From: Alkalicoccobacillus murimartini
GTDB taxonomy: Bacteria; Bacillota; Bacilli; Bacillales; Bacillaceae_D
NCBI RefSeq assembly: GCF_030813245.1
Contig: NZ_JAUSUA010000006.1
Span: 62,001-126,000 of the forward strand
Direction of reading: 5' to 3'
DNA: 64,000 bases
How positions within the stretch are numbered: position 1 is the first letter of the stretch; the number at the start of each line of letters is the position of its first letter. Shown piece by piece: positions 26,719 through 35,336 of the stretch. The notes beneath the pieces are model-generated. The model was not told the origin of the DNA and did no database searches. It saw only the letters and a program-made list of their open reading frames with translations. The position numbers and the translations under genes were made by a program.

Positions 26719-27375
26719 ATGAATGTACTAGTTATTGGAGCAAACGGTCAAGTTGGAAAAGAAATTATTACTCAATTAAAGCAAACAGATCATCAAGCAA
26801 CAGCTCTTGTACGAAAAAAAGAACAAGTAGAAGAATTGAAATCTCTAGGGGCTAATCGTGTTGTACTAGGTGACTTAGAAGAGGATTTCTCACATGCTTT
26901 TGAGAACATTGATACTGTTATTTTTGCTGCAGGTTCGGGTGGAGGTACTGGAGCAGATAAGACATTGCTCATTGATTTATGGGGAACTAAAAAGGCTGTC
27001 GATTACGCAAAATCATCCGGTGTCACACACTTTATTCAACTAAGTGCTGCGGACAGTTTAGATGTGGACGAGGAAAGCGAGAAAATGAAACCATATGCGG
27101 TTGCAAAGAATATGTCCGATTTCTACGTAGAAAAAAGCGACATACCATACACCATTGTGCGACCAGGGCCGATGAACAATGACAAAGCACTTGGAAAAAT
27201 AGAGTTACACCCAACAAGAAAAGATCATTTTAATGATTATCTAATCACAAGACAGGATGTTGCTCAGGTACTTGTTCAAACAATAGGGAATGAGAAGCTT
27301 TTTGGTAAGAGTTTTTATATTAAGCAAGGTGAGCATTCGATTGATGAAGCATTAAAGACAGCGGTAGAAAAATAG
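26719..27375 (+). CDS. NAD(P)-binding NmrA/YhfK-like protein
   Basis: A 218-residue atypical SDR: VIGANGQVGKEI at the N-terminus, FAAGSGGGTGADKT and the YAVAKNMSDFYVEKSDIPYTIVRPGPM block as in YhfK/YwnB proteins. Likely a redox-responsive or reductive housekeeping enzyme. SD TTTGGAGG. It shares an operator type with the preceding operon. Confidence 0.85.
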   Translation: MNVLVIGANGQVGKEIITQLKQTDHQATALVRKKEQVEELKSLGANRVVLGDLEEDFSHAFENIDTVIFAAGSGGGTGADKTLLIDLWGTKKAVDYAKSSGVTHFIQLSAADSLDVDEESEKMKPYAVAKNMSDFYVEKSDIPYTIVRPGPMNNDKALGKIELHPTRKDHFNDYLITRQDVAQVLVQTIGNEKLFGKSFYIKQGEHSIDEALKTAVEK

Positions 27376-27382
27376 TTTCATA

Positions 27383-27425
27383 ATAAGCAGCCCCGTATCA
27401 CTTATAGTGTTACGGGGCTGCTTAT
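27383..27425. terminator. Bidirectional terminator
   Basis: 15-bp stem ATAAGCAGCCCCGTA / TACGGGGCTGCTTAT with extra CACT/AGTG pairing in the loop. It separates the NmrA-like gene from the convergent Gfo/Idh gene. Confidence 0.8.
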
Positions 27426-27490
27426 GTTATTCAGTTGCCAAAGTCTATGTTGCTCTAAAATTCTCTACAAAAGAAAGGATCTATGAGATT

Positions 27491-28594
27491 TTATAAGTAC
27501 TGACGCTCTCCAGTTAGTGCAGCTGTCTCTATTGTATCTAGAAGTTGATGAAGCTTCACTGCATCCGCAAAAGTAGGTAGACTCGAAGTTCCTTCAGAAA
27601 TATCCTTAGCAAACTTACTATGTGCTTGAGCCACATTAAGAATCATTCCTGTATCATGTTTAAGAGAAGCCGGTACCCAGTAGTAATGATCTGGGATGCT
27701 TAAATCCTGAAGTTCTTTATCAGTAGAATTTGCTCCTCGTAATTGATGGAATCCAAATTGAATAGAAGCAGGGGCATTGAGTGTGATCGTTCCCTCGTCT
27801 CCAAAAATCTCTAATGTTAAACCAGTTTGATGTTTAACACCTCCCTGAATATGAACACTAGCAGTTGCGCCATTGGTTAACTTACCTGTAATCATAATTT
27901 GATCATCGGTATCTTTTTTAATTGTTTTCTGAACATCTGTTAATTCGACCTCAGGGAATTGTTGCGCTGTAACTGCTGAAAGTTCTTTGAAATCTCCAAC
28001 CATTTGAGTAAAAGCATCAAGATTATGTCCACCTACGATAGTCAACAGGTTGCCACCTATCTTTTTATCAAATAAGTAAGCAGAAGCCCCATCAGCCACT
28101 CCGCCCATAGCATCAATCGAGATCTTTAAGTTGGCTGACAAAACGTTTCCAACATAGCCATCAGCTAGTAAATCTTTTACATAATTAATAGTAGGAGACT
28201 GCCTCGACTGCAATCCAATGACATTGGGTACATTTCCTGATTCAACCCATTCCTGCATTTCTAAGGCTTCGTTAGTGTTTGAGCCCAGTGGCCATTCACA
28301 ATAAATGGGCTTGGTTGCTGGAACAATTGCTTTTACTGCATCATAATGCTCTTTAACATTAATGCTAACGACTACCATATCAACATTTGTTTCTTGTGCT
28401 AATTGTTCGGCATTATCAAAAGCATATGGAGCTTTAAAAGCATCCGCACTTTTTACAGCACTTTTCATATTACTCGTACTAACAGCTTTGAGTTCAAGGT
28501 CATCTAGTTGTTCGATTGCAGGAATATGCGTTCCTTTGGCCCATCCGTTATTAATAGAACCACCTATAATGCCTACGCGTAATTTTTTATTCAT
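27491..28594 (-). CDS. Gfo/Idh/MocA family oxidoreductase
   Basis: A 367-residue NAD(P)-dependent dehydrogenase with an N-terminal Rossmann motif (VGIIGGSINNGWAKGTHIPA) and the EWPLGSN segment in place of the usual E-K-P motif, so the conserved Lys is lost, as in fungal and bacterial Gal80-like members. It may therefore be a sugar-binding or atypical dehydrogenase. Divergent from the nitroreductase, with a shared palindromic region (28632-28660). Confidence 0.8.
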   Translation of the reverse strand: MNKKLRVGIIGGSINNGWAKGTHIPAIEQLDDLELKAVSTSNMKSAVKSADAFKAPYAFDNAEQLAQETNVDMVVVSINVKEHYDAVKAIVPATKPIYCEWPLGSNTNEALEMQEWVESGNVPNVIGLQSRQSPTINYVKDLLADGYVGNVLSANLKISIDAMGGVADGASAYLFDKKIGGNLLTIVGGHNLDAFTQMVGDFKELSAVTAQQFPEVELTDVQKTIKKDTDDQIMITGKLTNGATASVHIQGGVKHQTGLTLEIFGDEGTITLNAPASIQFGFHQLRGANSTDKELQDLSIPDHYYWVPASLKHDTGMILNVAQAHSKFAKDISEGTSSLPTFADAVKLHQLLDTIETAALTGERQYL

Positions 28595-28631
28595 TTTTCA
28601 AAAACTCCTTCTTATTTTGTTGTGGGAAACG

Positions 28632-28660
28632 AATGTACATTCTTTTGTACTGTGTACATT
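28632..28660. promoter_or_regulatory. Inverted repeat in the gfo/idh-nitroreductase divergent region
   Basis: AATGTACA (28632-28639) and TGTACATT (28653-28660), perfect 8-bp arms with a third GTAC between. The TGTAC/GTACA half-sites match palindromes at 29537 and 31925, the latter before a broken hxlR gene. Confidence 0.5.
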
Positions 28661-28738
28661 TTTATTGCCCTCTTTAATTTATGAACAATTCATTCTATCC
28701 TTTAAGAACGAAAACGTATGAAAGTAGGCGAAACAATT

Positions 28739-29479
28739 ATGAACAGCACAATAGACTTGTTAAAGAATCACTCGTCATTTCGTTCTTTTGAAAAGAAACC
28801 AGTATCTAATGAACAAAGGGACACGATCTTCCAAGCTGCAAGCCATTCTTCTTCTTTTAGTCTTTTACAAACTGTTTCTATTATTCGAATTTCTGATCAG
28901 GCGCTTCGCAAAAAAGTAAACAATCTTTGTTTTAACCAACCATATATCGAAGAGGCAGGAGAATTTTGGATCTTTTGTGCAGACTTTAATCGCAATCATC
29001 AAATGGCTCCTAGTGTTGATTTGTCTTATATAGAATATCTATTAATCGGAACATTTGACGCTGGCATCATGGCTCAAAACGCACTAACCGCAGCTGAATC
29101 TTTAGGGTTAGGCGGAGTGTACATTGGTGCCGTTAGAGGGAATATACAAGAGCTATCGGACCTTCTAGAACTTCCCGAATACGTTATTCCATTGGTTGGC
29201 CTGTGTATCGGTCATCCTAAAGGGGAAAAGCCCGATTCTAAGCCTAAATTACCTCAAGAAATAGTGATGTCTGAAAATACGTATAAGCCATTAGACAAAG
29301 ATTCTCTTGATATTTACGATCAACAAATGAAACACTACTATGAAAATAGGTCTTCTAGAGCACCGTTTACAGCACGAACAGTCAAAGGATGGTCCGATCA
29401 TATACAAGATCATTTAGAGCGTAGCTCACTCACGTTTATGAAAGAGTATTTAAATAAACAAGGTTTTGCTAAGAAGTAA
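28739..29479 (+). CDS. Oxygen-insensitive NADPH nitroreductase, NfsA/FRP family
   Basis: About 246 residues. Typical start (STIDLLKNHSSFRSFEKKPV), the FMN-binding Ser/Arg region, SLGLGGVYIGAVRGNIQEL and PLVGLCIGHPKGEK. It reduces nitro compounds, quinones and flavins with NADPH. MNSTID at 28739 is the expected family N-terminus; ATG at 28718 is possible, and neither has a strong SD. It heads a cluster with two luciferase-like monooxygenases. Confidence 0.85.
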   Translation: MNSTIDLLKNHSSFRSFEKKPVSNEQRDTIFQAASHSSSFSLLQTVSIIRISDQALRKKVNNLCFNQPYIEEAGEFWIFCADFNRNHQMAPSVDLSYIEYLLIGTFDAGIMAQNALTAAESLGLGGVYIGAVRGNIQELSDLLELPEYVIPLVGLCIGHPKGEKPDSKPKLPQEIVMSENTYKPLDKDSLDIYDQQMKHYYENRSSRAPFTARTVKGWSDHIQDHLERSSLTFMKEYLNKQGFAKK

Positions 29480-29536
29480 GAAGAATATCAATCTATATTT
29501 GATTTTGCTTCATTTATAGAAGGCGATATAGATGAG

Positions 29537-29560
29537 CTTAGTACAATAGAATGTACTAAG
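29537..29560. promoter_or_regulatory. Perfect palindrome between convergent genes
   Basis: CTTAGTACA / TGTACTAAG, 9-bp arms with a 6-nt spacer. It may be a weak bidirectional terminator, but it is nearly identical to the palindrome before the broken hxlR gene (31925), so it may be a binding site. Confidence 0.5.
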
Positions 29561-29564
29561 TTCT

Positions 29565-30707
29565 TTAATTTCTAACGTTTTTTGTGTACATACTTTCAGG
29601 ATATGGCAGCTCTAAATTCCCTCGGAGTGTCGGTTGATCATCATAGTCTGTTCGAACAATTCCTTTATCCTGCAAGATAGGAACTACTAACTTAATAAAG
29701 TCCTCAAAACCTGATGGACCATTCTGTCTAATCAGCATGATATCCATAATGCCTTCTCGATACCAATGTTCAATTTGTTCTGCTACGTTCTCCGCAGAAC
29801 CTATAAACTGAGGTCTAGGTAATCTGTGACCCATAGGCATGAATGATTCAATTTCTCTCAGTTTTTCTAATGCCTCTTTCTCAGTTTCTCCTACGATTGG
29901 ATTTTGCGCAGGCATCATCAGGAAATCATCAGGAGAGCGTCCTTGATCTTGAACTCTTCTTTTTAGTTCAGCCGTATATCCCTTAAGGTACTCAAAATGA
30001 TCTCCAGGTGCCATAATCCCTTCAGCATGTTTAGCCGCTATATCCATAAAGTCTGAAGATGTTCCTGCTTGGAAAATCACAGGTCTTCCTTGTCTTGAAC
30101 GACTAACATTTAATGGACCATCCACTGAAAAGTATTTTCCTTTGTAATAGAGAGGATGCATCTTTCTTGGATCATAAAAGATGCCACTTTCTTTATCACG
30201 GATAAAGGCATCATCTTCATACGAATCCCAAAGTCCCTCTACAATTTCTAGAAACTCCTTTTTCATTGGATAAAGATCTGATTTGCTTAATTGAGAGCGA
30301 CTATAATTGGCTAAACCTCCTGGATTAGATGTAATCGCGTTCCATCCAGCTCGTCCATTACTAATTTTGTCTAGCGAAGCAACTTGTCTAGCTACTGTAA
30401 AAGGATCAGCATACGAAGTCGCAATTGTTGCTATTAACCCAATAGATTTAGTCACCATACTTAAAGCCGACAAAATAGAGATGCCTTCAAACATACTAAG
30501 ATAATGAGGGATCATCCCCGGCCCAATGTGGCTAACATCCGCTAAAAAGATCGCGTCAAATTTACCATGTTCTAGTTGTTTGGCTTTTTCTACATAATGA
30601 TTGATGCTTTCACTCGCATTTGATGGCATCTCATGGTGTTTCCAACCCGTATGACTCCACCCAACTCCATCAATATTCCCAATGAGTTTTAGCTTTCTTT
30701 CTCGCAT
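29565..30707 (-). CDS. NtaA/SnaA/DszA-type flavin monooxygenase, internally shortened
   Basis: A 380-residue LLM-class FMNH2-dependent monooxygenase. The N-terminal core is typical (GWSHTGWKH, FDAIFLAD, TSYADPFTVARQVASLDKIS, GRAGWNAITS, then YYKGKYFSVDGPL). The family is usually about 440 residues. The stretch normally lying between the EALEKLREIE helix and the IGSAENVAEQIEHW helix is missing here, about 60 residues, with the frame intact. Start at MRERK because AAGGAGAG lies upstream. Second gene after the MsnO8-like monooxygenase. A flavin reductase, possibly the nitroreductase, would supply FMNH2. Confidence 0.8.
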   Translation of the reverse strand: MRERKLKLIGNIDGVGWSHTGWKHHEMPSNASESINHYVEKAKQLEHGKFDAIFLADVSHIGPGMIPHYLSMFEGISILSALSMVTKSIGLIATIATSYADPFTVARQVASLDKISNGRAGWNAITSNPGGLANYSRSQLSKSDLYPMKKEFLEIVEGLWDSYEDDAFIRDKESGIFYDPRKMHPLYYKGKYFSVDGPLNVSRSRQGRPVIFQAGTSSDFMDIAAKHAEGIMAPGDHFEYLKGYTAELKRRVQDQGRSPDDFLMMPAQNPIVGETEKEALEKLREIESFMPMGHRLPRPQFIGSAENVAEQIEHWYREGIMDIMLIRQNGPSGFEDFIKLVVPILQDKGIVRTDYDDQPTLRGNLELPYPESMYTKNVRN

Positions 30708-30750
30708 TATTGATTTCTCTCCTTCAAAACGATCATTAACCATAATCCCC

Positions 30751-31776
30751 TTAAATCAATCCAAATTGTTTAGCCAGTAATTTATGTCCATTCTTCCGAC
30801 TTTCTTGATTAGGGTAAAAATCAGCAATAATAATTTCATCAACCAAACTGGCCTTCGCCATTTGGTGCAATTTTTCAGCAACTGTTTCAGCACTCCCGAT
30901 AACAAATCTCGCTTTGTTATGTTCTCTAGCACTTGCTTCTGCAAGAGTATACGTGTGATTTTTAGCTTCTGTTGGAGTTGGAAACGAAAGAATTTTTTTC
31001 CCCGTACTCATCTGTGCCCACATTAATTCTGCTGGACCTGCGACAAATTCTGCCTCTTCTTCGGTTTCAGCTGTAATCACCATAATAGCCATCATACTTT
31101 TCGGTTCATTTAAATAAGAAGAAGGCTTAAATTCATTCTTGTAGGCTCGTAACATAGGAACAGCCAATTGTGGTGCAAGTTGAGCAGCAAATACAAAACC
31201 AAGTCCCTTTTGAAGTGCAAAGTGTAAACCACCTTCGCTAGACCCAAGCATGTACAGGTCTGGTACCATGGATTCGTCACCAGGAGGATTTATGTGACTA
31301 AAGGGATGTGTTTCTTTAAAGCTACGATTAAAAAATGAAAGAAGGTCATCCAGTTGCTCTGGAAAATCATTGGCTCCTAGCAGTTCTCTAGACCGCAACA
31401 ATGCCAACATCGTTTGGGCATCGGTTCCAGAGGCTCTTCCGATTCCAAGATCAATGCGGCCAGGGTATAACCCTTCAAGCAAAGTGAAATTCTCCATGAC
31501 TTTTAACGGACTATGGTTTGGAAGCATCACACCACCGGACCCTACGCGAATCTTTTTGGTATGTGCAGCAGCGTGCATACTTAACATATCTGGTGAGGTA
31601 CTCATCAAGTTTGTTGTATTGTGATGTTCCGTAAACCAATACCTTGAGTAACCCAACTCTTCCGCAAGTTGCACCATTTCTGTCACATTTTTAAGACTTT
31701 TACTAGCAAGGTTATCTTTATATATGTGAACAAAATCTAGAATCGAAAGTTTTAGTTTGGAATTTTCGCTATCCAT
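30751..31776 (-). CDS. LLM class flavin-dependent oxidoreductase, MsnO8-like
   Basis: A 341-residue bacterial luciferase-like protein (YSRYWFTEHHNTTNLMSTSP, GGVMLPNHSPLKVMENFTLLE, PGRIDLGIGRASGTD). Members of this group oxidise unknown small molecules or thiols with FMNH2 and O2. First gene of a two-gene operon (43-nt gap). A 13-bp perfect palindrome (31803-31830) covers its promoter. Confidence 0.85.
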   Translation of the reverse strand: MDSENSKLKLSILDFVHIYKDNLASKSLKNVTEMVQLAEELGYSRYWFTEHHNTTNLMSTSPDMLSMHAAAHTKKIRVGSGGVMLPNHSPLKVMENFTLLEGLYPGRIDLGIGRASGTDAQTMLALLRSRELLGANDFPEQLDDLLSFFNRSFKETHPFSHINPPGDESMVPDLYMLGSSEGGLHFALQKGLGFVFAAQLAPQLAVPMLRAYKNEFKPSSYLNEPKSMMAIMVITAETEEEAEFVAGPAELMWAQMSTGKKILSFPTPTEAKNHTYTLAEASAREHNKARFVIGSAETVAEKLHQMAKASLVDEIIIADFYPNQESRKNGHKLLAKQFGLI

Positions 31777-31802
31777 TCATCTCTAGCTCCTATCTGTGGT
31801 AT

Positions 31803-31830
31803 ACTTTTAGTTAGCTTGCTAACTAAAAGT
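31803..31830. promoter_or_regulatory. Palindromic operator of the monooxygenase operon
   Basis: ACTTTTAGTTAGC / GCTAACTAAAAGT, perfect 13-bp arms with a TT centre, between a -35-like TTTAGT and -10-like TATACC on the minus strand. A shorter relative (TAGTTAGT/ACTAATTA, 32361-32378) precedes the MarR gene at 32401. Confidence 0.65.
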
Positions 31831-31924
31831 CCGGAAAAATGTAGTTGATGATTTATTAATTTTTGGTGTGTTTCACCATCATAAGGGCATTATGTTTATC
31901 TGCAAAGAGGGCAAACTAAATGGA

Positions 31925-31948
31925 CTTAGTACATTTTTATGTACTTAG
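31925..31948. promoter_or_regulatory. Palindrome before the broken hxlR gene
   Basis: CTTAGTACAT / ATGTACTTAG with a TTTT centre (one mismatch in the outer arm). Its position 16 nt before the start suggests autoregulation by the HxlR protein before the gene was broken. Confidence 0.55.
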
Positions 31949-31963
31949 GAAAGGAGCGTAAAG

Positions 31964-32323
31964 ATGAAGGTTTGTAATGACGGTTTTGAGCGTGATTTTA
32001 TTGAAGGTAAAACTGATATGTACGCCATTGCATTCACACAAAATGTGTTATCAGGCAGATAGAAATACTTTATCTTGTGGTACTTAAAAGGCGACACACG
32101 AAGATATTCAGATATTAAAGCATTTCTAGGAAACTTGTCACAAGGATCTCTCACAAAACAGCTTAAAGAACTAGAGAATGATGGTGTTATTAAGCGCGAA
32201 GTCTATCCAGTGGTTCCTCCAAAAGTAGAATACTCTTTAACTGAAAAGGGGATTAAATTGATGCCAGTCCTTGATGCGATGGAGATTTTCGGTAAAGAGT
32301 ATGGTGAAAGCAATCAGGACTAA
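31964..32323 (+). pseudogene. HxlR family regulator with an in-frame amber codon
   Basis: A 119-codon HxlR frame from an ATG with a good SD (AAAGGAG) is interrupted only by TAG at 32060-32062. The site falls in the family motif (V)LSG-K/R-W-K-Y-F-I-L-W-Y-L, where Trp is expected; TGG to TAG explains it. The rest (YSDIKAFLGNLSQGSLTKQL, PPKVEYSLTEKG) is intact. A late TTG restart (32075) would lack the first helix. Its presumed sites remain at 28632, 29537 and 31925. Confidence 0.85.
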
Positions 32324-32360
32324 TCGTATTAGAAATGGACGTAAACATAACTCCGCGATA

Positions 32361-32378
32361 TAGTTAGTCCACTAATTA
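32361..32378. promoter_or_regulatory. Imperfect palindrome before the MarR gene
   Basis: TAGTTAGT-CC-ACTAATTA with one mismatch; it shares the TTAGT/ACTAA core with the operator at 31803. Likely autoregulatory site. Confidence 0.5.
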
Positions 32379-32400
32379 AATTGTTAAGTGGGGTCTTGAT

Positions 32401-32817
32401 ATGGTAAATGATGATATCAGAGTTCTTTTAGATAAAATCTCTTCACAGAACCGAAGAAACTATAATCAATTATTAACTAATTTAAACTTACATGTAGGCC
32501 AAGACAATCTATTATGTAAACTTTGGAATAAAGATGGTATGACTCAAGTTGAACTGTGTAATCAGTTAAATTGTGAAGCCCCAACTGTAACCAACATGGT
32601 AAAATCACTAGAAAAAAAAGGGTTAATTATTCGCCACAAAGATGTTCAAGACAAACGAATAACTAGAATCTATCTCACAGATGCTGGGAAAGAGATTGAG
32701 AAACCAGTTAGTGAGATATGGAAAAAACAGCAAGAGCGTTTATTAACAGAAATTACTCAAGACGAGAAATTGCTTTTTAGAAGACTGTTGAAACAAATGG
32801 AAAAGAACCTTTTTTAA
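32401..32817 (+). CDS. MarR family transcriptional regulator
   Basis: A 138-residue MarR protein: MTQVELCNQLNCEAPTVTNM recognition region, then RHKDVQDKRITRIYLTDAG wing. Two Cys in the HTH (LCNQLNCE) make redox sensing possible. It lies next to the luciferase-like monooxygenase operon, whose promoter has a related palindrome, and to the broken hxlR. Probable repressor of the monooxygenases. Confidence 0.85.
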   Translation: MVNDDIRVLLDKISSQNRRNYNQLLTNLNLHVGQDNLLCKLWNKDGMTQVELCNQLNCEAPTVTNMVKSLEKKGLIIRHKDVQDKRITRIYLTDAGKEIEKPVSEIWKKQQERLLTEITQDEKLLFRRLLKQMEKNLF

Positions 32818-32867
32818 TTAGTTAGTCGAGTCTTGCCGTTATAAAGCTAGCAACTAATTAAATGATT

Positions 32868-32903
32868 AAAAGTAAGCAGAATGTTATTCTGCTTACTTTT
32901 TTT
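32868..32903 (+). terminator. Terminator of the MarR gene
   Basis: 15-bp stem AAAAGTAAGCAGAAT / ATTCTGCTTACTTTT with a 3-nt loop, then TTT. A second longer inverted repeat, TTTAATTAGTT / AACTAATTAAA (32813-32862), encloses the stop region. Confidence 0.85.
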
Positions 32904-33063
32904 GTATTATATTTCGCTATTTCAAATAAGACATAGAAATGGAATATCTGGCTTCCGTACATTTCTTTTATCAGCCTGCATATCCTGGTATAATTAGGTA
33001 AAGTAAACATGAACGAATATATGGAAGCCAATCAACTTCTTGCTGAAATGATATAAAATTTGT

Positions 33064-33178
33064 GACAAATCTAATCCCCCAGATTTGTCCGTTATGTAAA
33101 AGGAGTATAGATCTATGAGCAGTCCAATTTAATAATCCCCTTTAACTACATCTGAATTTATTTCAATATCAGGGGGAT
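33064..33178 (+). promoter_or_regulatory. Candidate leader-peptide attenuator of the MFS gene
   Basis: The parts in order are: hairpin GACAAATCT/AGATTTGTC (33064-33089) whose loop shows ATCCCCC; SD AAAAGGAG (33098-33105); a five-residue leader ORF (33115-33132); ATCCCC just behind its stop (33135-33140); and the MFS SD GGGGGAT (33172-33178). Both C-rich segments can pair with the MFS SD. A ribosome stalled on the leader would cover the second one and free the SD, as in erm/mef/cat-type attenuation. The pairing is read from the sequence; the regulation is inference. Confidence 0.5.
33115..33132 (+). CDS. Putative leader peptide MSSPI
   Basis: ATG to TAA, five codons, with a strong SD (AAAAGGAG) at an ideal 9-nt spacing. 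It lies about 50 nt before the MFS start. It is too short to be a functional protein, but fits a cis-acting leader peptide. Confidence 0.5.
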   Translation: MSSPI

Positions 33179-33184
33179 ATAAAA

Positions 33185-34402
33185 ATGAAATGGAATAAAA
33201 ATTTTTCTTTACTACTAACCGGTCAATCCATGGCTAACATTGGGGATGTCCTATATATAGTTAGTATAATTAGTGTGATTTTTGATTTAACAGGTTCTGC
33301 AACAGCTGCATCCTTTGTTCCATTTACAATAACTACATCCATGTTTGTTTCAAGTTTATTAACACCTCTGTTAATAGGCAAGGTCAATTTAAAGTGGTTA
33401 TTGGCTTGTTCGCAAATTGCAAAAACGATCATTCTCGTTATTCTAGGATTTTCGTTCACTCATGTAACAAGCTCTAACTACTATATAATTTACTTAATTA
33501 TAGGTTCAATTGCTTTCTTTGATGGGTGTGCAAATCCTATCATGAGAACATTGATTCCTCATTATGTAGATTCAGAACGATTAATCCATGCGAATGGTAT
33601 CTCAGAAACAGTCATTCAAACAATCCAAACAATCATGTGGTTCTTTGGTAGTTTATTTCTAATTCTATTGAGCGCACAAGAAATCATCTGGATAGTTGGG
33701 TGTATCTTTACGGTATCGAGTATCATATTATGTTTTCTAGAAAATGTAAGGCACCAAACGCTTAATGCTAGGAGAAAACTAGAACAGATTCAAGAAGGAT
33801 GGAAAACCTTATTAAACACCCCAGTTCTTAAAAAGATAGCGATAATAGATGTATTTGAAACCATGGCAGGAACAGTATGGATTGCAGCTATTTTGTTAGT
33901 GTTTGTAAATGATGCATTACACGCCGATGAGAAATGGTGGGGTTTTATTAATGGGTCATTCTTTTTAGGATTAATCATAGGAAGCATTTACTGCATAAAA
34001 TATGCTTCCTTTATTGAGAAGAGATTAGGTACACTCATTCTTTTTAGTTCTGTTGCCAGTTTCATCATAACAATTTTGTTTAGTCTAAATAGTCTCCCGA
34101 TCGTAGCTTTATTACTATCGCTTTGTGTAGGGCTTTTCGCACAATTAAAAGGAGTACCTCAACAAACAATTATCCAAACGAGTGTCTCAAAAGAACAATT
34201 GGCAACCGTGTATACTTCTTTAGGTGCCATTGGAACAGGGATCTTTGGTGTTGGATCGCTTCTAATGGGAATGGTAGCGGATCTGTTTGGAATTAGAGTT
34301 GTATTCCTTATTTCGGGGTTATTTCTATGTGTATCAAGTTTCATTGTTTATAGAAATAAGGATTTATTTGATGGGAGGGTTAAAGAAGAACTAAAAATCT
34401 AA
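33185..34402 (+). CDS. MFS transporter, Mef/YfmI-like efflux family
   Basis: A 405-residue 12-helix transporter of the drug:H+ antiporter-3 group, which contains the macrolide pump Mef. Features include NIGDVLYIVSII, the FFDGCANPIMRTLIPHYV segment and KGVPQQTIIQTSV, all typical of this branch. A short leader ORF and SD-sequestering sequence upstream suggest antibiotic-inducible translation. The substrate is unproven. Confidence 0.8.
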   Translation: MKWNKNFSLLLTGQSMANIGDVLYIVSIISVIFDLTGSATAASFVPFTITTSMFVSSLLTPLLIGKVNLKWLLACSQIAKTIILVILGFSFTHVTSSNYYIIYLIIGSIAFFDGCANPIMRTLIPHYVDSERLIHANGISETVIQTIQTIMWFFGSLFLILLSAQEIIWIVGCIFTVSSIILCFLENVRHQTLNARRKLEQIQEGWKTLLNTPVLKKIAIIDVFETMAGTVWIAAILLVFVNDALHADEKWWGFINGSFFLGLIIGSIYCIKYASFIEKRLGTLILFSSVASFIITILFSLNSLPIVALLLSLCVGLFAQLKGVPQQTIIQTSVSKEQLATVYTSLGAIGTGIFGVGSLLMGMVADLFGIRVVFLISGLFLCVSSFIVYRNKDLFDGRVKEELKI

Positions 34403-34452
34403 AAGTGAATTATAGCCAACTCAGATAATTATAATGTTACGTATAAATTTTT

Positions 34453-34487
34453 AGCACCAATGCTGAAATAGCTTTGGTGCTTTTTTG
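34453..34487 (+). terminator. Terminator of the MFS gene (ACCAAGGCT family)
   Basis: AGCACCAA / TTGGTGCT plus TTTTTT; the loop TGCTGAAATAGCT keeps the AGCT remnant of the family. Confidence 0.8.
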
Positions 34488-34543
34488 TTGTATAATTAAT
34501 TGGTAATTTGGAAAAAGGAAACAAACGTAATGATTGAGCTTAG

Positions 34544-35083
<540 letters not shown>

Positions 35084-35139
35084 TTACACGGTTCTTGTAC
35101 GGAGTATTTTTTGTAAGACACGAGTTATCGAGAGTAGGG

Positions 35140-35173
35140 GCGAACTAGAGTATATTACTTTAGTTCGCTTTTT
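35140..35173 (+). terminator. Terminator of paiA
   Basis: GCGAACTA / TAGTTCGC stem, TTTTT tail. Confidence 0.75.
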
Positions 35174-35336
35174 AATTTAAAAAGGATCATCAATTGCGCA
35201 TGTATTGTATTAATATAACGTGTGAAAAGCTGAAGCAACTTAAAGGGAATTTTGATTAATGAGAATTATTGGAAGGTGAAACCTGGCCTCTTATAGAAGT
35301 AAGTTAGATTCAAAACTTTCTAATTGGGAGGTTGAA

